Below are positions 7,780 to 16,485 of a stretch of DNA of 64,000 nt, piece by piece. This stretch comes from Alphaproteobacteria bacterium (GTDB lineage Bacteria; Pseudomonadota; Alphaproteobacteria; Rhodobacterales; Rhodobacteraceae). The translations under genes were made by a program, and so were the position numbers. The first letter of the stretch is position 1, and each line of letters opens with the position of its first letter. The notes under the pieces were generated by a model. That model made no database searches and was not told the DNA's origin. It was given only the letters and a program-made list of their open reading frames with translations. Location: positions 1 to 64,000 of the forward strand of contig JAUHVR010000004.1 of the NCBI GenBank assembly GCA_030424865.1, read 5' to 3'.

Positions 7780-9033
7780 TTAGCCCAGCCGCCGCGCGCC
7801 CAGCCAGCTGAGCAGAACCATGGCCGCCGCAGTACCCAGGCACAACGGCAAGCCGCCCAGCTGGTAGGTCAGCCCCGACAGAAGCGTTCCCAGAAGCCGC
7901 CCGGCCGCGTTGGCCATGTAGTAGAAGCCGACGTCCATGCTGACCCGATCCTCGGATGTGAAGGCCAAGATCAGGTAGGAATGCAACGAGGAATTCACCG
8001 CAAAAAGTGCGCCAAAGACCAGCAGCCCGATGACGACAGCGACCGTCAGCCAGGGCGCCGGATCACCCGCCCACCAGACCAAGGCCGCCAGAAGCGCGGG
8101 CACGAACACCAGCGCCAGCGCCCATGTGCGGGCCTGGGCGACGATGTCAGCCTCGGGGCGGGTGGTGGCGCCCAAAAGCCTGGGGGCTGCGGCCTGTACC
8201 GCTCCGTACAGGATGATCCAGACCGCCATGAAGGTGCCGATCATGAAAAAGGCCGCGCGCTGCGCCTCGGCAGAGCCGTCAGACAGTACCGCGTAGAAAT
8301 AGATCGGGATGCCGACCACAAACCAGACGTCCCGCGCGCCGAACAGAAAAACGCGGGCAAAGCTCAGCCAGTTGACGTTGTGATTGGTCGAAAAGACCTG
8401 GGTGAACTTGACCCCCTTCTTGCCTGTTGGCAGCCCCGAGGGCATGCCGATCAACACGGCCACCAGGATCACCGCCAGCACGGCGGCCATGCCCAGCACC
8501 GCCGGAACGAACCCCGCCAGCGCCAGAAGCGCCGCGCCCAGCAGAAAGCCCAACCCCTTGACCGCGTTTTTCGACCCGGTCAGCACCGCGACCCATTTGA
8601 ACAGCCCGCCCTGCCCCTTGGGTGCCAGCACCTTGACCGCGCTTTTCGCGCTCATCTTGGACAGGTCCTTGGCCACGCCGGACGCACCCTGCACCAGCAT
8701 GACATAGGCCACCGACAGGCCCAGCGCCCAGCCTGGATCCAGCTGCGACAGCGCCAGAAGCGCCAGCACCTGCAGCCCAAGCCCCGCATAAAGGGTAAAG
8801 GTCAGCCCAAAGCGTGCGGCGATCCAGCCGGCGTACATGTTGGTGATGACACCGGCGACCTCGTAGAGGATGAAAAGATAGGCCAGCTGTACCGGCGAAA
8901 AGCCAAGGCCCTGAAAGTGCAGCAGAACCAGCATCCGCAAGGCGCCGTCGGTCAACATGAACGCCCAATAGGCGGCGGTCACGGCAATATAGGCCGTCAG
9001 ACCGCTGGACCGGTCCATCTGAGTGTCTGTCAT
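7780..9033 (-). CDS. arsJ: ArsJ, MFS exporter of 1-arseno-3-phosphoglycerate
   Basis: 417 residues, about 12 transmembrane helices, major facilitator family. The sequence (VTAAYWAFMLTDGALRMLVL at the start, LQVLALLALS, GASGVAKDLSKMSAKSA) matches ArsJ, an organoarsenical efflux permease. In the established pathway, GAPDH uses arsenate in place of phosphate to make unstable 1-arseno-3-phosphoglycerate, and ArsJ exports it. The GAPDH gene of the same operon is two genes upstream. ArsJ starts 4 bases after the stop of the DUF1036 gene and has no good ribosome site of its own, suggesting translational coupling. Confidence 0.9.
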   Translation of the reverse strand: MTDTQMDRSSGLTAYIAVTAAYWAFMLTDGALRMLVLLHFQGLGFSPVQLAYLFILYEVAGVITNMYAGWIAARFGLTFTLYAGLGLQVLALLALSQLDPGWALGLSVAYVMLVQGASGVAKDLSKMSAKSAVKVLAPKGQGGLFKWVAVLTGSKNAVKGLGFLLGAALLALAGFVPAVLGMAAVLAVILVAVLIGMPSGLPTGKKGVKFTQVFSTNHNVNWLSFARVFLFGARDVWFVVGIPIYFYAVLSDGSAEAQRAAFFMIGTFMAVWIILYGAVQAAAPRLLGATTRPEADIVAQARTWALALVFVPALLAALVWWAGDPAPWLTVAVVIGLLVFGALFAVNSSLHSYLILAFTSEDRVSMDVGFYYMANAAGRLLGTLLSGLTYQLGGLPLCLGTAAAMVLLSWLGARRLG

Positions 9034-9037
9034 GGGT

Positions 9038-10054
9038 CTATTGTGCGTAACTGAAGGAAAGCGTGTTGTTGTTGAGAACGTCGTACAGGCCCAGGCTGTT
9101 GCGCCCGGTCTCGGTCACGACAAAGCAGGACGGTCCCTGCCCTTCGTCGGGTTCCGGATAGGCGATGATCACAGGCCCCTGACCGTTGGATGCCGCGCAG
9201 GTCGGGTGAAGTTCGAAGAACGAGCGCTGGATCAGGTTGCCGTCATAGATCTCGTCCATTTGATTTCCGCCAATGATCAGCGTGTAGCCGTCGCCATCAT
9301 CCGAATCCCAGATGCCCTGCACATGGTTCATCAGCCAGGTCAGGTCTTGCGCCTGCGGCGCCACCGGCACGCTGAGAATGTCGTATTCCCGAATCGTCAC
9401 CTCGACATTGCTGCCGTCGATGCTGATCATGTCACCCGAAATCACCAGCTCGCTGCCGGACTCCAGCGCCTCGAGCCCGTCAAAGACCCAGGCCTCGGTC
9501 GGATGGTAAGAGGGGGCGATGTAAAGCCAGCCGTCCGCGCTGACTTCGCAATAAAGGTCGTCACCTTCCCAAAAGCAGCCGTCCAGGATACCGCGCACCG
9601 AATAGGGCTCTCCGTAGGTGCCTGGCGCGGGGCTGTCCTGGATCCGGACCGTCCCGGCCGGGGCATCCGCCTCGGTCAGGGTGATGTAGTAATCCGTAGC
9701 ACCGTTCAGGGTTTCCCCGCGAAAAAGCTCTTTGCGGTATCCCCGCCCCTCGCAATCGTGGTCGCCGACGATGGTAAAAGCCGAACTGTCGGTGCAGAAC
9801 GCATAGTCGTCATCCCGGAACGCACCGTGGGTGTTGGTGGCCCGCCAGTAATAGAACTTGCGGGTCAGATCCTCGGAGATCACCGTTCGGCAATCAAAGG
9901 GTTCAACCCCCCACCATCCCTCGGAAACCCATGCGCCGTTGTCGCGATAGCCGATGGCCACCGTCGCCCTGACCTCGGTGTCGTTGCAAAAGGTCAGTCC
10001 CGCAAAGGCGGGGCCAGAGGTCAGAAGCAAACACAGGGTCAGGGCAAGGCGCAT
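9038..10054 (-). CDS. Secreted DUF1036-domain protein inside the arsenic operon
   Basis: 338 residues with a clear signal peptide (MRLALTLCLLLTSGPAFA, cleavage near residue 18). The next 100 or so residues look like DUF1036: FCNDTEVRATVAIGYRD, then SEGWWGVEPFDC and a YYWRATN segment. The remaining 200 residues are acidic and match nothing I recognise. The mature protein has eight cysteines, so it is probably disulfide-bonded in the periplasm. It sits between the GAPDH and arsJ genes, 18 bases after one and 4 before the other, so it should be co-expressed on arsenic stress. DUF1036 has no known function; a role in arsenical export or envelope protection is speculation from position. Confidence 0.8.
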   Translation of the reverse strand: MRLALTLCLLLTSGPAFAGLTFCNDTEVRATVAIGYRDNGAWVSEGWWGVEPFDCRTVISEDLTRKFYYWRATNTHGAFRDDDYAFCTDSSAFTIVGDHDCEGRGYRKELFRGETLNGATDYYITLTEADAPAGTVRIQDSPAPGTYGEPYSVRGILDGCFWEGDDLYCEVSADGWLYIAPSYHPTEAWVFDGLEALESGSELVISGDMISIDGSNVEVTIREYDILSVPVAPQAQDLTWLMNHVQGIWDSDDGDGYTLIIGGNQMDEIYDGNLIQRSFFELHPTCAASNGQGPVIIAYPEPDEGQGPSCFVVTETGRNSLGLYDVLNNNTLSFSYAQ

Positions 10055-10072
10055 GTCAGGTCTCGTCTTTGG

Positions 10073-11071
10073 TCACAGGCTGTCGCCAACCATACGAGCG
10101 ACATCGACCAACCGGCAAGCGTAGCCCCACTCGTTGTCGTACCATGCATAGATCTTGGCCTGGGTGCCGTTGACCACCATTGTCGAGGGCGCGTCGATGA
10201 TGCTGCTGCGCGGGTCGTTGGTGTAGTCAGTCGACACCAGCGGGCGGGTTTCATAGCCCAGGATACCCTTCAGCGCGCCATTTGCAGCGGCCTCAAAGGC
10301 GGCGTTCATCTCTTCGGCTGTCGTGGGTTTTTCCAGCTCGAACACGCAATCGGTCAGCGAGGCATTCAGCAGCGGCACTCGAACGGCGTGGCCATTCAGC
10401 TTGCCCTTGAGCTCTGGATAGATCAGCGTGATCGCCGTAGCCGAACCGGTTGTGGTCGGGATCAGCGAGTTCAGCGCGGATCGCGCGCGGCGCAGGTCCT
10501 TGGCGGGCCGGTCGACGATGGTCTGCGTGTTCGTCACGTCGTGGATCGTGGTCATCGAGCCATGCTTGATGCCGAAGGTCTCGTGCACGACCTTGACCAC
10601 CGGGGCCAGGCAGTTGGTCGTGCAGCTGGCCGCCGTCACGATCCGGTGTGTCGCAGGATCATAAATATCGTCATTCACACCCATGACGATGTTGGCAACC
10701 TCGTCGTCCTTGACCGGAGCCGAGACAACGACCTTTTTCACACCCGCTGCAAAATAGGGTTCCAGCTTGGCGGCGGTCTTGAAAACCCCCGTGCAGTCGA
10801 TCACCACATCGACGCCGTCCAACGGCAGCTCTTCGATCTTGCGGGTGTTGCAGACCGGGATGCGGGTGCCGTCGATGGTGATCGCAGCGTCATCCGAGCT
10901 GAACTCGGCAGGCCAGCGGCCGTGCACGGTGTCGAACTCCAGCAGATGGGCGTGCATATGCGCATCCCCAACCGCATCGTTCACAAAGGCGACCTGTGCG
11001 CCGCTTTCCAGCAGGGGGCGCAGCGCGAGTTTTCCCATACGGCCCAAGCCGTTGAGTGCGTAAACTGTCAT
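10073..11071 (-). CDS. gap: Glyceraldehyde-3-phosphate dehydrogenase, arsenic-operon copy
   Basis: 332 residues, full-length GAPDH. The N-terminal Rossmann motif ([10 protein letters not shown]) is present, the catalytic cysteine is C150 in ASCTTNC, and the partner histidine is H177 in TTIHDVTNT. The start ATG 11071 gives MTVYALNG, the normal family N-terminus; the frame stays open upstream, but that part overlaps the ArsR-ArsC gene. It starts 5 bases after the ArsR-ArsC stop. In ars operons with arsJ, this enzyme converts glyceraldehyde-3-phosphate and arsenate to 1-arseno-3-phosphoglycerate. A glycolytic copy is presumably encoded elsewhere. Confidence 0.93.
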   Translation of the reverse strand: MTVYALNGLGRMGKLALRPLLESGAQVAFVNDAVGDAHMHAHLLEFDTVHGRWPAEFSSDDAAITIDGTRIPVCNTRKIEELPLDGVDVVIDCTGVFKTAAKLEPYFAAGVKKVVVSAPVKDDEVANIVMGVNDDIYDPATHRIVTAASCTTNCLAPVVKVVHETFGIKHGSMTTIHDVTNTQTIVDRPAKDLRRARSALNSLIPTTTGSATAITLIYPELKGKLNGHAVRVPLLNASLTDCVFELEKPTTAEEMNAAFEAAANGALKGILGYETRPLVSTDYTNDPRSSIIDAPSTMVVNGTQAKIYAWYDNEWGYACRLVDVARMVGDSL

Positions 11072-11076
11072 GAAAC

Positions 11077-11913
11077 TTATCCGACTTCTTCGTCTGTTGC
11101 GATGTCGTCCAGCGCCGCCTGCAGCGACACGCGGTTCAGGGTATCGAGCGGCAGCGCCGCAAAGGCGCGGATGCGGTTGCGCAGGGCGCCATAAGCCTGC
11201 TGAAAGGCCAGCCGCTTCTCGGCGTCCGTGCCCGTCGCCTTGACCGGATCCGGCATCCCCCAGTGGGCGCTGATCGGCTGGCCATCCCAGCTGGGGCATT
11301 CCTCGTTGGCCGCGCGATTGCAAACGGTGAAGACAAAGTCGAACACCGGCGCGTCGTCGCCCTGAAACTCGCCCACGTTCTTGGACCGCAGAACCGAGGT
11401 GTCATGCCCTTTGTCCTGCAGCATCTCGACCGCAAAGGGGTTCAGCTCGGAATAGGGTTTGGTGCCCGCCGAAAAGACATTGAAACGGTCACCGCCTTCG
11501 TCCCGCAGCAGCGATTCCGCAAAGATCGAGCGGGCCGAGTTTCCGGTGCAGATGAAAAGTACGTTGTAGGTCTTGTCCGACATCTCGGAGCGTTCCTTTG
11601 CGTCAGTGAAAAGCGGCGGGCACAGTTCGGGCCTGCCGCGGCAGCAATCCTGGAAAAGGAACCTGTGCAAGGCCTCGACCTGCTGCATCTCTATCTTGAA
11701 CAGACGCGAGGTGCCGTGACGTTCGACCGAGACCAACCCGGTTGACTGCAGCGCCGACAGATAGACGCTCAGCGTGCTGGGCTTGATGCCCAGAACTGTA
11801 CCGATCTCACCCGCGGGCACGGACTGCGGATAGCGCCGCATCAGCAGACGAAACACCGACATGCGCGCCGGGTGGCCGAGGGTTGTGAGCCTGTCGAGAT
11901 TCTCAATTTCCAT
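11077..11913 (-). CDS. ArsR repressor fused to ArsC arsenate reductase
   Basis: 278 residues carrying two normally separate proteins. Residues 1-105 are an ArsR/SmtB winged helix ([18 protein letters not shown], about 40-56) followed by cysteines C90, C91 and C98. These resemble the C-terminal CC...C arsenite site of some ArsR proteins. From residue 111 ([16 protein letters not shown]) follows a low-molecular-weight phosphatase-type ArsC with the CX5R loop C122-TGNSA-R128. No stop or frameshift separates them. ATG 11913 is the first possible start because an in-frame TGA lies just upstream. The start codon lies inside a perfect inverted repeat. The protein probably represses its own operon and also reduces arsenate. 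Confidence 0.9.
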   Translation of the reverse strand: MEIENLDRLTTLGHPARMSVFRLLMRRYPQSVPAGEIGTVLGIKPSTLSVYLSALQSTGLVSVERHGTSRLFKIEMQQVEALHRFLFQDCCRGRPELCPPLFTDAKERSEMSDKTYNVLFICTGNSARSIFAESLLRDEGGDRFNVFSAGTKPYSELNPFAVEMLQDKGHDTSVLRSKNVGEFQGDDAPVFDFVFTVCNRAANEECPSWDGQPISAHWGMPDPVKATGTDAEKRLAFQQAYGALRNRIRAFAALPLDTLNRVSLQAALDDIATDEEVG

Positions 11914-11935
11914 ATTTCATGAATATATGAAATAT
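11912..11935 (-). promoter_or_regulatory. Predicted ArsR operator overlapping the start codon
   Basis: A perfect inverted repeat: ATATTTCAT (11912-11920), a 6-base spacer, then ATGAAATAT (11927-11935). It covers the first bases of the ArsR-ArsC start codon. It is AT-rich in a GC-rich region, as ArsR operators usually are. A TATATT at 11931-11936 on the minus strand could serve as a -10 box, placing the transcript start about 10 bases before the ATG. No Shine-Dalgarno sequence fits in that space, so the message may be leaderless. Confidence 0.7.
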
Positions 11936-11972
11936 AGAGCGACACAAGAGCCGATTTGACCTTTCCGAGGGT

Positions 11973-14891
11973 CTATGCGGCCAGTAGAAGACGGGTTTGA
12001 TAGTGCTTGAGCGTCGGGCGCGCCGCCTCGAACGCCGCAGTGACCTGATCCGAGGCGAGGGCCGGGAACAGCGCCAAAATCTCGTCGCGTTGCGCGTTGT
12101 CCATCGACCGCAAGGCGGCCTGGCCGGGCTGAAAGCTTTCGGTCCAGATGCCGTCGGACATCACCAGCTCGTGCTGATTGAACATGAAGTGAATGTAGCT
12201 CGCCTGCCGCGCCCCGCGCATCCGACGGATGCCGAAGCGACCGACCAGATCGGCGGCTGCGACCAGCACCTCGTCCTCCGCAAACAGAAGTTGCGTTTCC
12301 GGCGACGACATCATCACGCGGTGCTGCGGAGAGACAACCATGTCACGTTCCGGGCAACTGGGCCCCAGCGCCCCGGCGGGAATAAAGACCGGCGCGAATT
12401 CAGGAGTGCGCGACAGATCGGCGGCGTCCAGATCGCGACGTCCAGACCAAGTGACTTGCTGATAGCCGTTGTCGCGGGTCAAGACCCAATCGCCCTTGGC
12501 GATCTGTTCTGCATCAACCTCTCCGCGAGCGGTCTTGATCCGGGTTCCGGGCGTAAAGCAGGTCACAACAACGGTCTCGATTTCATGGTAGTGAACGGTC
12601 GAACCATCCTGGAATGTCACGGTGCCGCTTTCGGCGCCAGTCGGAGTGACCACCGCCTGAAAGCTGTTGACCACCAGCATATCGCCGTCGGTTTCGCCGG
12701 TCTCTCCACCGCTCAGTTTCGCGTCGGTGCCAAGGAAGTCGCTGGGACTGATGACAAATGTATCGTCGCCATCGCCGCCTTCGGCCTCGTCCCCGGACCC
12801 AAGCGATATCCGGTCCGCGCCCAGGCCGCCTCTCAGCTCATCCGCGCCGGACCCACCCGCAAGCGTGTCATCGCCCCCTGCGCCATCGACGACAAGGCCC
12901 AGGCTGTCGCCGCTGCCATCAAAGCTGTCGCCCTGGTCCGTCAGCGTGAAATTCTCGATCTCCGAAAACTGCGCCGTGTCCGCGCCATCTGTCGCGGTGC
13001 CAGCTTCGTCCCCGGTCATCGTGACCACGAGGCCAGAGCCGGTGACCCCGCCGGCGTCCAGCGTGTCGCCTGTCAGCTCGGCGCGTTCGCCGCCGACCAG
13101 GGTGTCGTTCCCAAACCCATCCGACAACAACAAGGTGTCGTCTTCGTCGCCGCCGGTCACGGAATCTGCGCCCGTGCCACCGTCCAGCGTGTCGTCGCCT
13201 TCGCCGCCGTCGACCGTATCGTCCCCTGCCCCAGCCTCGACCAGGTCCGCGCCAGATCCCGCTTCGACGCTGTCTGCGTCTGACCCCACGGCTTCGCCAA
13301 AGTTGCCCGTGGCGTCCCCATTGTCCACCATATCGAGATGGGGGTCACCGACATAAGCCGCGTCGATGGTGTCATCGCCGGCTGTGCCGCTGACAATCCC
13401 GTCCGAGGGGGGCAGGATCAGGCTCTCAATTTCGGTGAATGTCACGGTGACCGTGTTGCCAAAGGCATCCGTCACGTCGACCTTGCCCGAATAGGAATTG
13501 CCGTCCCCATCGGCCACGCGCACCAAGTTGGTGTACGAGGCGTATCCCGACAGATCGAGCGTGTCAGTGTCGGTTCCACCTGCGCCGGCATCAACCACCA
13601 GGTCTGCGGTCAAAGCGCCCAGACCGTCTGTTGCGGTTGCGTCGACCTCGATCAGGTCGTCGTCATCACCCCCCAGCACGACGTCTCCGGCCCCGGCGAC
13701 AATCGTGTCATTCCCCGCGCCGCCGCTGATCCCGTCGGCACCATCGCCGCCGATCAGACTGTCGTTTCCGGCGCCACCGTCCAGTTCATCGTCGCCCGTG
13801 CCGCCATCGGCATAGTCGGTACCATCAGAGGTGACGATGCTGTCGTCGCCCGCACCGCCCTCGACACTGTCATTGTCGAGCCCCGAAAAGACCGTGTCGT
13901 TCCCGCCTCCGCCAAGGATCGTGTCATTCCCTGCATTGCCGATGATGTTCTCGGCCCCGGTCGACCCGATCACCGAGTCACTGCCGGTGCCCATCTGCAT
14001 CTGCTCGATTTCGGCAAAGGTCGTCGTCGACACGCCATCGGTCAGGGTGCCGGCCTCGGCGCCAGTGAAGGTGACCGTGATGTCGTCGGCAATGGTCGAG
14101 AAATTGATCCGGTCGCCCGCGCCGTCCTCGCCGGTTTCGCCCCCCACGATGCTGTCGTTCTGCAGCGTGCCGTCGAGATAGAATTCGTCGTCCCCGGATT
14201 GACCCAGGATCGTGTCATCGCCGCTGCCTGCGTCGATGGTATCGTCGCCGTCCCCGGCTTCGACGCTGTCGTCATCCGATGCATCCAGATGGTCACCGTT
14301 GTCGATCAGGTCACCGGTCGAGTCGTCCCCGTAGGCCGTGTTGATCAGATCGTCGCCCGCGGTTCCCTCGACGATGAAATCCGTGAGGCTGAGAACTTGC
14401 CGATCGGCATAAAGCCCATACCCATCGATTAACCCGCCACCGTCGGGGGCGTAGATGGCGGTGCCCAACTCCAGCGAAACAATGGGCTGCGCGGTCATCG
14501 CCGTGTGATCGGCATTGGCTTCGAATTCGGGCGCCCAGTAGGTGTTCCCAACTGTGTCCTGGAAGATCACCGCTGTGATATCTGCGGTCGTTCCGTCCAG
14601 ATAGGTGAGGGTCGCGTTGTACACCATCGCGATGTCGAAGACCTGATCGGCGCCGCCATCGATCGAGAATGCCTCGGCTTCCTCGGTATGAGTGTAGGAA
14701 TCGATGGTCGCAAAACCGTCATACCCGGTGGTTCCGGGCGACATGGTCGCGACGTCGTTGAACAGGGGATCGTCGGCGCTGCCAAAGGTCAGGCCTTCCA
14801 GCGCCCAGGCATTTTCCGCGTCGTTGTTGTTTTCGACGGTATCGATGACCGGCAGAACGCCCAGCGAGAAAACGGAAAACGTCGTTGCCAC
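11973..14891 (-). CDS. RTX-repeat calcium-binding protein with C-terminal Hint domain
   Basis: 972 residues, GTG start with a GAGGT site upstream. Strongly acidic and Gly/Asp-rich, it has many RTX nonapeptides (GGAGNDT, GDGDDTI, GGTGADS) in several blocks between about residues 175 and 740, so it should fold as calcium-loaded beta rolls outside the cell. Larger modules also recur: two copies of a GTAGDDxI...AY...DNGD unit, and three copies of an 'xTG(A/D)E(A/S)GTxT...EIE' unit. A Hint domain begins at C778 (CFTPGTRIKT) with the VSPQHRV block, as in self-processing proteins. There is no classical signal peptide, so type I secretion is likely, but no transporter genes are adjacent. Confidence 0.9.
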   Translation of the reverse strand: MATTFSVFSLGVLPVIDTVENNNDAENAWALEGLTFGSADDPLFNDVATMSPGTTGYDGFATIDSYTHTEEAEAFSIDGGADQVFDIAMVYNATLTYLDGTTADITAVIFQDTVGNTYWAPEFEANADHTAMTAQPIVSLELGTAIYAPDGGGLIDGYGLYADRQVLSLTDFIVEGTAGDDLINTAYGDDSTGDLIDNGDHLDASDDDSVEAGDGDDTIDAGSGDDTILGQSGDDEFYLDGTLQNDSIVGGETGEDGAGDRINFSTIADDITVTFTGAEAGTLTDGVSTTTFAEIEQMQMGTGSDSVIGSTGAENIIGNAGNDTILGGGGNDTVFSGLDNDSVEGGAGDDSIVTSDGTDYADGGTGDDELDGGAGNDSLIGGDGADGISGGAGNDTIVAGAGDVVLGGDDDDLIEVDATATDGLGALTADLVVDAGAGGTDTDTLDLSGYASYTNLVRVADGDGNSYSGKVDVTDAFGNTVTVTFTEIESLILPPSDGIVSGTAGDDTIDAAYVGDPHLDMVDNGDATGNFGEAVGSDADSVEAGSGADLVEAGAGDDTVDGGEGDDTLDGGTGADSVTGGDEDDTLLLSDGFGNDTLVGGERAELTGDTLDAGGVTGSGLVVTMTGDEAGTATDGADTAQFSEIENFTLTDQGDSFDGSGDSLGLVVDGAGGDDTLAGGSGADELRGGLGADRISLGSGDEAEGGDGDDTFVISPSDFLGTDAKLSGGETGETDGDMLVVNSFQAVVTPTGAESGTVTFQDGSTVHYHEIETVVVTCFTPGTRIKTARGEVDAEQIAKGDWVLTRDNGYQQVTWSGRRDLDAADLSRTPEFAPVFIPAGALGPSCPERDMVVSPQHRVMMSSPETQLLFAEDEVLVAAADLVGRFGIRRMRGARQASYIHFMFNQHELVMSDGIWTESFQPGQAALRSMDNAQRDEILALFPALASDQVTAAFEAARPTLKHYQTRLLLAA

Positions 14892-15324
14892 CCAGATACC
14901 TCGTCTGACTTATGTCTTGTCGTTATTGCAGGCCGCCAAAGGGCAAAGCACACACCCAGAGGCGGCCCGTTCATGGTCGTGTTGGATGTGTCGAAAAACG
15001 ATCACTGCCAAACTCGAAAACATTCACTCACATAAATGCATGCAAGGCATGCGCACTCATAGACAACTCGTAACGTCCCGCGCACAGATGGCCCCCGAAA
15101 CCATTTCGGGGGCTGGCAAAACAGCGTTGGACCCTTCCAGACCGCCCGAATTCATCGTTTGGCCGTCGAAGTGAGACAGGTTCTAGAAATCAATTGCGAC
15201 CCAATTTGGACGCGAAGTCGTTTCAAATTTGATTTGTTTTCGAGAGAAATCTCAAAATGGCCTCAAAGCCACGGTTGACGTCCAGATCCCGTCACACTGG
15301 TTAAGAGACCCTGCGAGTCGCCCG
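14892..15324. other. Intergenic region between the RTX and ABC ATPase genes
   Basis: 433 bases without a convincing gene. It holds the leader and promoter of the RTX gene (minus strand). Near the centre is a perfect hairpin, GCCCCCGAAA (15091-15100) and its complement (15104-15113) with a CCA loop and no T-run. GCATGC occurs twice, separated by AAG (15038-15052), forming a small dyad. An AT-richer stretch lies at about 15180-15260. I could not place promoter boxes with confidence. Confidence 0.5.
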
Positions 15325-16401
15325 TCAGCCGTCCTTGACCGGAAAGACAAAGCAACGGTCCCGACGCACGGTCAGCCACATCGGGGTGCCGGGTTTCGGC
15401 AGAAAGACATTCGGAACAGTCGCCTTGAGAATTTGTCCGGTGTCGGTTCGGAATTCGACCAGGCTTTCCGATCCCATGAACCGCGCGCGTTCGACAACGC
15501 CGCGGGCCGGGGTACCTGCAACCTGCGTCGGGTTCGGGCCGCGCCCGTTGCGGTCAAAGTCGATGTGCAGGTGCTGCGGGCGAAAGACGATGTCGACCTC
15601 GGCGCCTTCGGGAACGCCCGGCGCAAGGAACTGACCAAAGGGCGTGTCGGTCAGCGCGCCGTGCACTTTGCCGCGCATCACGTTGACATCGCTGAAGAAT
15701 GCCACGGCCGCCTTGTCGACAGGCGCGTTGTAGACGTTGTAGGGCGCACCGCGTTGCACGATCTTGCCGCGCCGCATCAGCGCGATCTCATCCGCCATGC
15801 GCATCGCCTCTTCGGGTTCATGCGTGACCAACAGGACCGAGGTCCCCTCGTCCTTGAGCAGCGCCAGCGTTTCGTCCCGAATACCGTCGCGCAGGCGGTT
15901 GTCGAGCCCCGAAAAGGGCTCGTCCATCAGCATGACGCGCGGACGTGGCGCAAGCGCCCGCGCCAGCGCGACCCGTTGCTGTTCGCCGCCCGACAACTGG
16001 TGCGGATAGTCGTTCAGGAACCGCAGCAGTCCGACCTTGTCCAGCAACTCTTCGATCCGCTTGCGCCGCACGGGCCCGCGCTGGCGGATGCCGTAACCGA
16101 CGTTTTCGCCGACCGTCAGATGGGGAAAAAGCGCGAAATCCTGAAAGATCAGACCGATCGAGCGGCGTTCCGGTGGCACGCGAAACACCGTGTCGCAGAT
16201 CAGCTTGCCGTCCAGATAGATCTCGCCCGCATCCTGCATGTCGACCCCGGCGATCATCCGCAGCGTCGTCGATTTGCCACAGCCCGATGGCCCCAGCAGG
16301 CAGGTCACATGGCCCGGCGCAATGGTCAGCGAGACATCGTCGACCACAGCCGTGTCGTCATAGCGCCGCACGAGGTTTCGCACTTCCAGTCGGGGGGTCA
16401 C
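15325..16401 (-). CDS. ABC transporter ATP-binding protein (iron/polyamine importer type), orphan
   Basis: 358 residues. Walker A GPSGCGKST is at 37-45, the Q-loop at Q87, signature LSGGEQQ at 136-142, Walker B VMLMDEP at 157-162 and the switch histidine at H194. A C-terminal TOBE-like regulatory domain of about 120 residues places it with the Fbp/Pot/Ugp-type importer ATPases. I start at GTG 16401 because AAGGAG lies just upstream. No permease or substrate-binding gene is nearby, so it probably energises a transporter encoded elsewhere. It follows the AlkC-like and SDR genes on the same strand after an 84-base gap. The substrate cannot be stated. Confidence 0.85.
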   Translation of the reverse strand: MTPRLEVRNLVRRYDDTAVVDDVSLTIAPGHVTCLLGPSGCGKSTTLRMIAGVDMQDAGEIYLDGKLICDTVFRVPPERRSIGLIFQDFALFPHLTVGENVGYGIRQRGPVRRKRIEELLDKVGLLRFLNDYPHQLSGGEQQRVALARALAPRPRVMLMDEPFSGLDNRLRDGIRDETLALLKDEGTSVLLVTHEPEEAMRMADEIALMRRGKIVQRGAPYNVYNAPVDKAAVAFFSDVNVMRGKVHGALTDTPFGQFLAPGVPEGAEVDIVFRPQHLHIDFDRNGRGPNPTQVAGTPARGVVERARFMGSESLVEFRTDTGQILKATVPNVFLPKPGTPMWLTVRRDRCFVFPVKDG

Positions 16402-16485
16402 GGGGGCTCCTTTGCGATCTCCGATGAAAACAATCGGGATTACAGGATCGGTATCAGGGCCAGCCCCCGCCCGCAACCCCGTGGG

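Noticed and set aside
11072-11323. N-terminal extension of GAPDH by 84 residues
   Set aside because: It overlaps the ArsC part of the upstream gene and lies before the normal GAPDH N-terminus.
12667-13356. Ser/Pro-rich plus-strand open frame and short DNA repeats that could suggest a CRISPR-like array
   Set aside because: Both result from the repetitive RTX nonapeptide codons of the minus-strand gene; there are no conserved repeats with unique spacers of equal length.
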